A stretch of DNA of 10,660 nt from CAZVXI01 sp964631295 (GTDB taxonomy: Bacteria; Planctomycetota; Phycisphaerae; Phycisphaerales; SM1A02). Every line of letters starts with the position of its first letter. Within the stretch, counting starts at the first letter, position 1. Made by a program: the position numbers and the translations under genes. This document shows, one piece after another, positions 1-6,456 of the stretch. Where the stretch lies: contig CAZVXI010000111.1 in assembly GCA_964631295.1 (NCBI GenBank), positions 1 to 10,660 on the forward strand, written 5' to 3'. The notes under the pieces are model-generated. The model made no database searches. It was not told the origin of the DNA and saw only the letters and a program-made list of their open reading frames with translations.

Positions 1-18
1 GCTCGCAGGGCAGCGTGA
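1..18 (+). CDS. 3' end of an upstream gene (partial, product unknown)
   Basis: Frame 1 reads Ala-Arg-Arg-Ala-Ala followed by a TGA stop at 16-18, ten bases before the flippase start. Only five codons are visible, so the product cannot be named. The assignment rests on the stop position, the tight packing of every other gene on this strand, and the tail itself: Arg-Arg-Ala-Ala closely matches the ends of several downstream genes in the window. It is probably another enzyme of the same locus, since all complete genes with this tail here encode soluble enzymes, but that is inference. Confidence 0.4.
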   Translation, partial: ARRAA

Positions 19-28
19 CAAGAACACC

Positions 29-1507
29 ATGCACTTGAAACGACGCACAGCTCACGCGCTGCTCTTTGCTGGCGCTTCAACGACCGGCGGGATCGCGCTG
101 CGCCTCGCGCAACTGGCCATCCTCGCGCGCCTGCTGGACGCAACAGATTTCGGCCTGATGGCAATGGTGCTTGTCGCAGTCGGGCTGGTCAGCACGCTGC
201 TGGATCTGGGGCTCGGCAACGCGGTCATCACGCGCCGCAGTGACACAAGTAATGAGCAGCTTGCGACGATGTACTGGCTGACGGCTGCGCTCGGCTGCGT
301 GATGACGATGCTGATGTTCGTTGCCGCACCTGCCATCGCATGGTTTTTCGAAGATCCGCGGCTGACACCGCTCGTGCGGCTCGTTGCACCGGCATTCATC
401 ATCCTCCCGCTTGGAAGCATGTACCGCGTTGTGCTTCAGCGAGAACTGCGCTTCGGCGCGGTCGGCAGCGTGGAAGTCATCGGCATCATCTGCGGCGCTG
501 TCGCGGCAATCACGCTTGCAATGCGCGAGTTCGGCGCAGTCTCGCTTGTCGCGGGTCATCTGGTGATGACTGCGGTGCAGGCTGCAGGCTTCGTCATCGC
601 TGGTTCGCGCAACTGGACGCCACAACTGGTGTGTCGTCTTCGGTCGCTGCGATCGTTTGTCGCATTCGGAGGCTTGCAATCGGCCGAGCGGCTGATGCTG
701 TTCATGATCGGGCACATCGATTACATTGTGATCGGTCGCGTACTCGGCCCTGAGGTGCTCGGGATCTACCGCATCGCGTATGAACTGGCGGCCGTACCAC
801 ACCGGCGCATCAACCAGGTCGTCACGCGTGTCACGCTGCCTGCGCTCGCCCGCACCGGGAATGTGGATGCACTCAAGCGTGCGTACCTCGTGTTCATTCG
901 GTGGTTGTCGATCGCCGTGATGCCGCTGTCGGTAGGTCTGGCGATAACAGCCGGGCCGGCAGTGGCGGTGCTGTACGGCGATGGCTGGTCCGACGCAGCG
1001 CCGCTCGTTGCAATCCTTGCGTTCGTGGGGCTTGCCAAGGGGCTGCTGAGCCCGTCGGGTGCAGCAATGCTCGCGCAACATCGGCCTGACATGAGCCTGC
1101 TGTTCAACGCAGCGCTCGCGGTCGTGTGTGGCGTTGCGTTCTCGATTGTCGCGCCGATTGCCGGCGCGAAAGGAGTTGCCATCGCGTATGTTGCAATCAC
1201 CGCACTCGCGTTCATCGTCATCAATGGCTCGCTTCTGCCACGACTCATCGGCCTGCACATGCGAGAGCAACTCGAGCAGATGAGCGGCCCGATCGTCGCA
1301 GCTTCACTCATGGCTGTGTGTGTTCTCATGACGCGAACACTCACGCACGACCACGCGCCAGCCGAGCAGATGGCGTGGTCCATCGCAGTCGGCAGTGTGA
1401 CATATACCAGCGTCCTTCTGATGCTCCGCCGAAACCTGCTTGGCGAGCTGGCGCAGATCGCCCGCCCGACACCGCACCCCTCCGCACACACTGTGAGATC
1501 TCTGTGA
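29..1507 (+). CDS. Wzx/TuaB-like polysaccharide flippase
   Basis: The 492-residue product is an integral membrane protein of the MOP/MATE superfamily, in the Wzx-like branch that includes WzxC and TuaB. Such proteins flip undecaprenyl-linked repeat units across the inner membrane. The N-terminus is basic (Lys4, Arg5, Arg6), followed by an amphipathic first helix. The LARLLDATDFGLMAM segment (residues 32-46) and a following LLDLGLGNAVITRR stretch are typical of this branch (usually ARLLxPxDFG, then SDLGLxxAxIxR). Hydrophobic segments recur to about residue 470, consistent with 12 or more helices, and the length is normal for the family. A short basic cytoplasmic tail ends in Arg-Ser-Leu, without the Ala-Ala ending seen elsewhere. 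The ATG at 29 has only a weak AAGAA upstream but places the first helix correctly. The next gene starts inside the stop codon (GTGA), suggesting translational coupling. The transported substrate cannot be read from the sequence. Confidence 0.9.
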   Translation: MHLKRRTAHALLFAGASTTGGIALRLAQLAILARLLDATDFGLMAMVLVAVGLVSTLLDLGLGNAVITRRSDTSNEQLATMYWLTAALGCVMTMLMFVAAPAIAWFFEDPRLTPLVRLVAPAFIILPLGSMYRVVLQRELRFGAVGSVEVIGIICGAVAAITLAMREFGAVSLVAGHLVMTAVQAAGFVIAGSRNWTPQLVCRLRSLRSFVAFGGLQSAERLMLFMIGHIDYIVIGRVLGPEVLGIYRIAYELAAVPHRRINQVVTRVTLPALARTGNVDALKRAYLVFIRWLSIAVMPLSVGLAITAGPAVAVLYGDGWSDAAPLVAILAFVGLAKGLLSPSGAAMLAQHRPDMSLLFNAALAVVCGVAFSIVAPIAGAKGVAIAYVAITALAFIVINGSLLPRLIGLHMREQLEQMSGPIVAASLMAVCVLMTRTLTHDHAPAEQMAWSIAVGSVTYTSVLLMLRRNLLGELAQIARPTPHPSAHTVRSL

Positions 1508-2775
1508 ACACATCTTCCCAACACATCAGCGATGCATCACCGAAGCCCACTGTGCTCCACGTCATGCCCGGCTCGTGGATGCCATTGACGCAATCGTGGC
1601 TGTATCACCAGATCACACGCTTACCCGACACGGTCACAAGCCATGTACTCTGCGATTCAGTGCGAGATCTTGATCGATTTCCATTCGAGCGGTCGCGGTT
1701 GCATTCGGCTGCGGATCGATCATTGATACGGCGTCTTCTCGATCGCGCGCAACACATTCGGCGCGGCAATGATCGAAAGCCACTGCTCGCGCGCGCAATC
1801 ACCGCAGCGCAGCCGATGGTTGTACACAGTCACTTCGGTCACATCGCATGCGGGACACAGAAAGTGTGCAGCGCAATGCCACTACCGCACGTTGCCACAT
1901 TCTACGGAATCGATGTACACCAACTCCCGCGCGACGGCTGGTTGCCAGCGTACCAGCAGTTGTTTGAATCTGTCGACCTTGTGCTCTGTGAGGGGCCGCA
2001 CATGGCATCGTGCATCGAACAGCTCGGGTGCGATCCACGCAGGATCGCCGTGCATCATCTTGGTGTGTGTACGGAACAGATCGCATACGCCCCGGTGTCG
2101 TGGGATGGCACATCCACGCTTCGCATCCTGATGGCTTCATCATTCCGCGAAAAAAAGAACATTCCCGGTGCCATTCGCGCTCTGGCGGCGCTTCGCGAGC
2201 AGCGCGAGCTCGATCTGCGCCTGACACTCATCGGCGATGCCACCGATGCGCCCGCGAGCGTTGCTGAGCGTACGCGTATCGAGCGCACACTTGCCGAGAC
2301 GCGCATGGACGCATGCACGCGACGCCTCGGATTCCAATCACATCAGGTACTTCTCGAAGAGGCAGCTCACCATCACCTGTTTCTTCACCCGAGTATCACA
2401 GCGACGACAGGCGACACGGAAGGCGGCGCGCCGATCGTATTGCTCGATATGCTCGCTGCCGGGCTTCCGATTGTCAGTTCAACGCACTGCGATATCCCGC
2501 ATGTGATCGCAGACGGCGAGCGCGGCTTCCTTGCTGAGCAAGCCAATCATGAGTCGCTTGTTCATACACTCGGCCGAGCGCTCGACGCGCGCGGCCGCTG
2601 GCGCGCGATAACGGATACAGGCCGCGCGCATGTCGAGCGTGAGTTCGATGCGACAACACAAGCGGCTCGCCTTGCCGGGTTGTACTTTGACGTTGCAGAT
2701 ACCGGCACGATCCCATCCACACTCACCTTCGAGCAGCCGCTTGTTCCCAGGTCCGCGCGGCGCAAGGCGGCATAA
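1504..2775 (+). CDS. GT4-like (GT-B fold) glycosyltransferase
   Basis: The 423-residue product resembles WcaL-type retaining glycosyltransferases, which transfer a sugar from a nucleotide donor at the cytoplasmic membrane face. The N-terminal Rossmann domain opens with VLHVMPGSW, has HSHFG at about residues 108-112 and TFYGIDV at 132-138 (family usual TFHGxD). The C-terminal donor domain starts near LRILMASSFREKKN (206-219), and the phosphate and sugar-nucleotide binding segment TEGGAPIVLLD spans 305-315. The second acidic position of that segment is Asp315 where Glu is usual. I chose GTG at 1504 because it overlaps the flippase stop by four bases and precedes the first beta strand. The in-frame ATG at 1564 would cut into that strand, and upstream starts lie deep inside the flippase. 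The protein ends Arg-Arg-Lys-Ala-Ala. Donor and acceptor sugars are unknown. Confidence 0.85.
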   Translation: MNTSSQHISDASPKPTVLHVMPGSWMPLTQSWLYHQITRLPDTVTSHVLCDSVRDLDRFPFERSRLHSAADRSLIRRLLDRAQHIRRGNDRKPLLARAITAAQPMVVHSHFGHIACGTQKVCSAMPLPHVATFYGIDVHQLPRDGWLPAYQQLFESVDLVLCEGPHMASCIEQLGCDPRRIAVHHLGVCTEQIAYAPVSWDGTSTLRILMASSFREKKNIPGAIRALAALREQRELDLRLTLIGDATDAPASVAERTRIERTLAETRMDACTRRLGFQSHQVLLEEAAHHHLFLHPSITATTGDTEGGAPIVLLDMLAAGLPIVSSTHCDIPHVIADGERGFLAEQANHESLVHTLGRALDARGRWRAITDTGRAHVEREFDATTQAARLAGLYFDVADTGTIPSTLTFEQPLVPRSARRKAA

Positions 2776-2779
2776 ACTG

Positions 2780-3610
2780 ATGTCGACGACACCGATTGAC
2801 ATCCTGATGATCACAAGCACGCGGCCGCATTACACGCGGTTGTCGTTGCCGGCTCTGCTGGAATCCTGCGATGCATCGATGCGAGTGTGGGTCTGGCACA
2901 ATGGTGGCGACGATTCGACCTGGCACACCATACAAGAATACATACAGCATCCACGTCTTGCACAGGTGCATTGCAATAACGCTAATGCGCCACTCTCGGA
3001 GCCGACGAACTGGCTGTGGCAGAACAGCACCGCGCCGCTTATGGGCAAGGTGGATGATGACATACTCGTTGAGCACAACTGGGCACAGCAACTGCGCGCA
3101 GCACACGCTGCCATCCCACGAGCGGGTGTTCTCAGCGCGTGGACATTCCCGGCAGCAGACTTTGATGCGCGCCTTGCATCGCACAAAATCGAGGTACGTG
3201 GCGGCATGCTGGTCATGCGTAATGCGTGGGTTGGCGGCGGCTGTTATGTTATGAACCGTGCCTGTGTTGATGGCTATCGGCTCCTTCGAGATGGTGAGTC
3301 GTTCGCAGACTGGTGCCGAGCCACCGCCTGGCAGCGATGGGTGCATGGCTGGCCGATGCCACTAATTGTCGCCGATCACATGGACGACCCGCGCTCGCCG
3401 CACACAGCCCTGCGCGATGATGCCAGCATGATCGATGCGCTGCCGTTGACGGCGCTGCGCAACGGCATCACGACAACACAGCAATGGCAGGCACTGCTGG
3501 AGGATGTCGCGCGGACGGTGCAAATGTGCCCAGCAACGCCCGGTCGGTTGTATGGGCTGCGCAGTTGGCCACACCGCATTGCATCGTCGATACAGAGAAA
3601 GGCAGCGTGA
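2780..3610 (+). CDS. small GT-A (GT2-like) glycosyltransferase
   Basis: The 276-residue protein has the plan of an inverting GT-A glycosyltransferase. It opens with the nucleotide-binding strand IDILMITSTRPHYTRLSL (residues 6-23) and a VWHNGGDD segment near 38-45. A DXD-type metal and donor site, GKVDDDILV, has Asp92, Asp93 and Asp94. GGGCYVMNR follows, and the acidic/histidine motif ADHMDDPR (Asp199, His200) lies where the catalytic base or acceptor loop would be expected. No transmembrane segment is evident, so it probably works at the cytoplasmic face. The ATG at 2780 is four bases after the previous stop, with AAGGCGG at 2764-2770 as a plausible ribosome binding site. An in-frame ATG at 2630 would overlap the previous gene by almost 150 bases and adds nothing family-like. 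The tail is Gln-Arg-Lys-Ala-Ala. The exact family and sugar specificity are uncertain. Confidence 0.78.
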   Translation: MSTTPIDILMITSTRPHYTRLSLPALLESCDASMRVWVWHNGGDDSTWHTIQEYIQHPRLAQVHCNNANAPLSEPTNWLWQNSTAPLMGKVDDDILVEHNWAQQLRAAHAAIPRAGVLSAWTFPAADFDARLASHKIEVRGGMLVMRNAWVGGGCYVMNRACVDGYRLLRDGESFADWCRATAWQRWVHGWPMPLIVADHMDDPRSPHTALRDDASMIDALPLTALRNGITTTQQWQALLEDVARTVQMCPATPGRLYGLRSWPHRIASSIQRKAA

Positions 3611-3611
3611 C

Positions 3612-4430
3612 ATGACATTCCGACAGACTTCTCCACGGTTGGCGATCGCCGCGGCCGTTAACAATGAGCACGTGTTGCAACAGAATCTCGCAGCATCGCC
3701 CTGCCTGCGGGAACAGCAGGTTCCGTTGCATTGCGAGCGGCAGTGCGCGTGTGCCGGCCTTGCGTACAACAAGGCGATCGATTCGCTGGATGCAGACATC
3801 ATCGCATTCGTGCATCAGGATGTCTATCTGCCAGCGGGCTGGGTTGACAACGTGCTCTCGACACTTCGCAACATATCCCACATCGATCCCGCGTGGGCGG
3901 TGGCTGGTGTCGTCGGGGTAGATATTGAGGGTAACACGCTGGGAAGATCATGGAGCAACGGGCTCGGGCGCGAAGTGCGTGGCAAGGATACGACAGTGCC
4001 ACTCCGCGCTGCTTCACTTGATGAACTCGTGCTCATCCTCCGCGTCGAGAGCCGGCTGCGCTTTGATGTGTCTCTGCCGGGCTTTCACCTGTATGGGACA
4101 GACATCTCGCAGCAGGCGATGCGCGCACAGCGAAGCGTGTATGTAATCGATGCACCGGTTATTCATAACAGCACACCGCTTCTCTCGCTTGATAAGCATT
4201 TTCGTGGTGCGTACCGCGCGATGCAGACAAAGTGGCGCGCATTCCTGCCGCTGCCCACGTGTATTGTTCCCATCTCGCGTTCGCCCCTCGCGATGTGGCG
4301 ACAGCAATGGCGCCTGGCGCGCAAGTCGTTGTGTGGTGGACGCACGCGTCAGGCGCGGCATGACGCTCCCTGGCAGGTCGCAACGCGATATCGATACGAC
4401 AGTAATGTAGCGACGCGCCGTGCTGCATAG
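3612..4430 (+). CDS. StrF-like GT-A glycosyltransferase (HQD motif)
   Basis: The 272-residue product resembles the StrF-type domain of GT-A glycosyltransferases (Pfam Glyco_tranf_2_5 type). Visible signatures are an AGLAYNKAID segment just after residue 45, then IIAFVHQDVYLPAGW with His68-Gln69-Asp70 in the place of the usual DXD, and FHLYGTDISQQA (His159, Asp164) followed by VIDAPVIHNS. Classical GT2 N-terminal strand motifs are weak; the opening is LAIAAAVNNE. The start at 3612 lies one base after the preceding stop, with AAAGG at 3598-3602 giving a reasonable spacing. Longer in-frame starts would run back over the previous gene. The C-terminal 60 residues are rich in Arg and Trp and may touch the membrane or the lipid-linked acceptor. 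It ends Thr-Arg-Arg-Ala-Ala. A glycosyl transfer role is inferred from the family; the substrate is unknown. Confidence 0.75.
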   Translation: MTFRQTSPRLAIAAAVNNEHVLQQNLAASPCLREQQVPLHCERQCACAGLAYNKAIDSLDADIIAFVHQDVYLPAGWVDNVLSTLRNISHIDPAWAVAGVVGVDIEGNTLGRSWSNGLGREVRGKDTTVPLRAASLDELVLILRVESRLRFDVSLPGFHLYGTDISQQAMRAQRSVYVIDAPVIHNSTPLLSLDKHFRGAYRAMQTKWRAFLPLPTCIVPISRSPLAMWRQQWRLARKSLCGGRTRQARHDAPWQVATRYRYDSNVATRRAA

Positions 4431-4434
4431 GTGT

Positions 4435-4439
4435 GGAGG
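4435..4439 (+). promoter_or_regulatory. strong ribosome binding site (GGAGG) of the methyltransferase gene
   Basis: GGAGG sits seven bases before the ATG at 4447, in a 16-base spacer. It is one of only two near-consensus sites in the window. The other, before the gene at 7783, shares TGGAGGTT and a CGATG start context. Confidence 0.8.
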
Positions 4440-4446
4440 TTGACCG

Positions 4447-5118
4447 ATGAATGAACAGCAAACAGCTTTGACAGACATGTACCACGACAAACCGGATTCG
4501 TACTTCAGCGGAGCGCGCGTCGACATCATCAACGCACTGCCAGCCAATCCGAATGCTCGCATTCTCGAGATCGGCTGCGGGCATGGCGACACAGGCGCGA
4601 AGGCGATCGCGCTTGGAAAGTGCAGCGAATACTGCGGCATTGAACTGCACGCAGATGCAGCAGCAGTGGCCCGGCAGCATCTGAGCCAGGTGATCTGTGG
4701 CGACGTGCATGATGTGCCGCTTCCCTGGCCAGAGCGATTCTTTGACGTGTTCCTTCTGAGCGAGGTGCTCGAACACCTGCTCGATCCGCAGGCGGTTCTG
4801 ACCCGTTTGCGACCTCTGTTGCGCGACGGAGCAGTCGTGTTTGCAAGCTCGCCCAATGTATCACATCACTCAGTTGTGCGCATGGCAATGCGTGGCGAGT
4901 GGGCGGTTCGCGATCGTGGCATCATGGATCGGACACACCTGCGATGGTTCACGCCATCTTCTTTTCAGCAACTCTTCCGCGAATGCGGCTATACGGTCGA
5001 CTCGATCGAGCCACTCGTGGAGCCGGGCTGGAAAGGGCGACTGTTCAACACATTCACGATCGGCGCGTTCCGATACCTGACGATGGCTCAGATGAACCTG
5101 CGAGCGCGTGCTGCCTGA
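4447..5118 (+). CDS. class I SAM-dependent methyltransferase
   Basis: The 223-residue protein is a Rossmann-fold methyltransferase of the Methyltransf_11/23 type. The SAM-binding motif I is ARILEIGCGHGD (residues 37-48). The acidic residue at the end of strand 2 is Glu66 in CGIELH, motif II is GDVHDVPLPW (85-94), and FFDVFLLSEVLEHLLDP (98 onwards) forms the strand 4 region. DRTHLRWFTPSSF (161-173) is the C-terminal motif common in methyltransferases of polysaccharide loci. It probably O-methylates a sugar of the repeat unit or its nucleotide precursor, although the target cannot be deduced. The ATG at 4447 follows a GGAGG site. Met11 is an alternative start but has no such site. Spacing to the next gene is nine bases. 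The tail is Arg-Ala-Arg-Ala-Ala. Confidence 0.9.
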   Translation: MNEQQTALTDMYHDKPDSYFSGARVDIINALPANPNARILEIGCGHGDTGAKAIALGKCSEYCGIELHADAAAVARQHLSQVICGDVHDVPLPWPERFFDVFLLSEVLEHLLDPQAVLTRLRPLLRDGAVVFASSPNVSHHSVVRMAMRGEWAVRDRGIMDRTHLRWFTPSSFQQLFRECGYTVDSIEPLVEPGWKGRLFNTFTIGAFRYLTMAQMNLRARAA

Positions 5119-5127
5119 CGAATACAC

Positions 5128-6456
5128 ATGCAACTGCCAGTGCTGACAATCCGTGATGCTGTCGAGCGGCAACTGTGTGCTGGCTGTGGTGCATGCGCAG
5201 CGATGGCGCCCGATGCGCTGACAATGGTTGATGTAACTGATCATGGTCGGCGGCCGATGCCGGTGCGTACATGGGATGATGTCCCCGGCGGACTCAGCGC
5301 GCTGTGCCCGGGCGTGGCGCTGCAGCGTCCGGAACTGACACACGATGATGTGACGCCATCGCTGCGTGACGCGTGGGGGCCGGTGATTGATGTGTTTGAG
5401 GGATATGCCGGCGATGCTGCGGTTCGTCATGGTGGATCCAGCGGGGGTGCGGCAACGGCAATCGCGCAATTTGCGTTGGACCACCTTGATTATTGTGGCG
5501 TGCTGCACACGGCTGCGAACGAAAACAGGCCGTGGCAGAACATGACCGTGATGAGCCGCGATGCACAATCGCTGCATGAGCGCAGCGGTTCGCGCTATGC
5601 ACCTGCAAGCCCGTGCGATGGACTGCAACAGATTGCCGATGCGCCCGGACCGTGCGTGTTCATCGGCAAGCCATGCGATGTGGCTGGCGCGCAGAAAGCC
5701 CGGCGTTTCAACCCGGATCTCGACCGGAACCTCGGTTTGACGATCGGCTTCTTCTGTGCCGGCACGCCGACAACGCGCGGGACGATCGAACTGCTCGGCA
5801 GTGTTGGCGTGGATGAACCTGCACAGGTGCGATCGCTGCGCTATCGCGGAAACGGCTGGCCCGGGTTGTGGAGCGTGCGCTTCGCGGATGCGCAAGGTAT
5901 CGAGCGCGAACGAACACTGACCTACGAGCAATCATGGGGTGCGCTGGAGAAACACCGACCATGGCGGTGCAGAATCTGTCCGGATCATGTCGGTGAGTTC
6001 GCGGACGTCGCTGTCGGAGACGCCTGGCATCACGAACCAGACGGCGAGGATGCGGGCCGCTCGCTGATCATCACGCGCACGCAGCGCGGCAGGGAGATCG
6101 TGCAGGCGGCAGTCGAATCGGGCTACCTGGTTGTCACATCGCGTGACGCAGGACTGCTCTCGCGCTCGCAGCCGGAGTTGGCGCGGGCGCGCGCGTCTGT
6201 GTGGGGGCGAGTGCTGGCCATGCGCATCGCGCGAGTTCCAATCCCACACTATGGGGACTTCGCATTGCTGCGCACGTGGCTTGGGCTTTCACTGAGTGAC
6301 AAAGCTCGCTCGATCATCGGCACATTTCGCAGACTCGGGCGATACGGACTGCGCGCCGCGGTGGATCTTGCGCAGTACCGACCGGACACCCGGCGTCATC
6401 CATCACGACTCCGCAAGTTCAAGGGGCCACGCTCACATGCACCTGTCCACGACTGA
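5128..6456 (+). CDS. FrhB-like (coenzyme F420 hydrogenase/dehydrogenase beta subunit family) iron-sulfur protein
   Basis: The 442-residue product matches the FrhB/FdhB family. An N-terminal cluster motif is formed by Cys17, Cys20 and Cys23 (CAGCGAC) with Cys60 in LCPG, fitting one [4Fe-4S] cluster. GGSSGGAATA (residues 102-111) is the family glycine/serine motif. GKPCDVAG (Cys183), FFCAGTPT (Cys210) and CRICPDHVGEFADVAVGDAW (Cys281, Cys284) supply four further cysteines at the positions usual for the family. Redox or flavin-linked electron transfer is therefore likely. Members recur next to pyruvyl transferases and glycosyltransferases in exopolysaccharide loci, where their role is not well defined; sugar modification is a possibility. 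The ATG at 5128 lacks a clear ribosome binding site but is the only start placing Cys17 correctly. The gene overlaps the next by 20 bases if that one starts at 6437. The tail is basic and does not end in Ala-Ala. Confidence 0.88.
   Translation: MQLPVLTIRDAVERQLCAGCGACAAMAPDALTMVDVTDHGRRPMPVRTWDDVPGGLSALCPGVALQRPELTHDDVTPSLRDAWGPVIDVFEGYAGDAAVRHGGSSGGAATAIAQFALDHLDYCGVLHTAANENRPWQNMTVMSRDAQSLHERSGSRYAPASPCDGLQQIADAPGPCVFIGKPCDVAGAQKARRFNPDLDRNLGLTIGFFCAGTPTTRGTIELLGSVGVDEPAQVRSLRYRGNGWPGLWSVRFADAQGIERERTLTYEQSWGALEKHRPWRCRICPDHVGEFADVAVGDAWHHEPDGEDAGRSLIITRTQRGREIVQAAVESGYLVVTSRDAGLLSRSQPELARARASVWGRVLAMRIARVPIPHYGDFALLRTWLGLSLSDKARSIIGTFRRLGRYGLRAAVDLAQYRPDTRRHPSRLRKFKGPRSHAPVHD

Noticed and set aside
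77..1270. A 397-codon open frame on the minus strand opposite the flippase
   Set aside because: The translation is rich in Arg, His, Cys and Asp without hydrophobic core or motifs. It is the mirror of a GC-rich coding frame with biased third positions, while the + strand flippase is clearly real.
1126..1503. Upstream extension of the GT4-like glycosyltransferase frame to an ATG at 1126
   Set aside because: The extra 126 residues are an out-of-frame reading of the flippase end and are highly Arg/Cys-rich. The GTG at 1504 with a GTGA overlap fits the domain start.
5001..5010. Ten-base palindrome CTCGATCGAG inside the methyltransferase gene
   Set aside because: It lies within conserved coding sequence, and short GATCG palindromes recur by eye across the window, so it is probably a compositional effect.
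4870..5931. A 353-codon open frame on the minus strand across the methyltransferase and FrhB-like genes
   Set aside because: It spans two well-supported genes, has low-complexity Arg/His/Cys composition and no recognisable domain.
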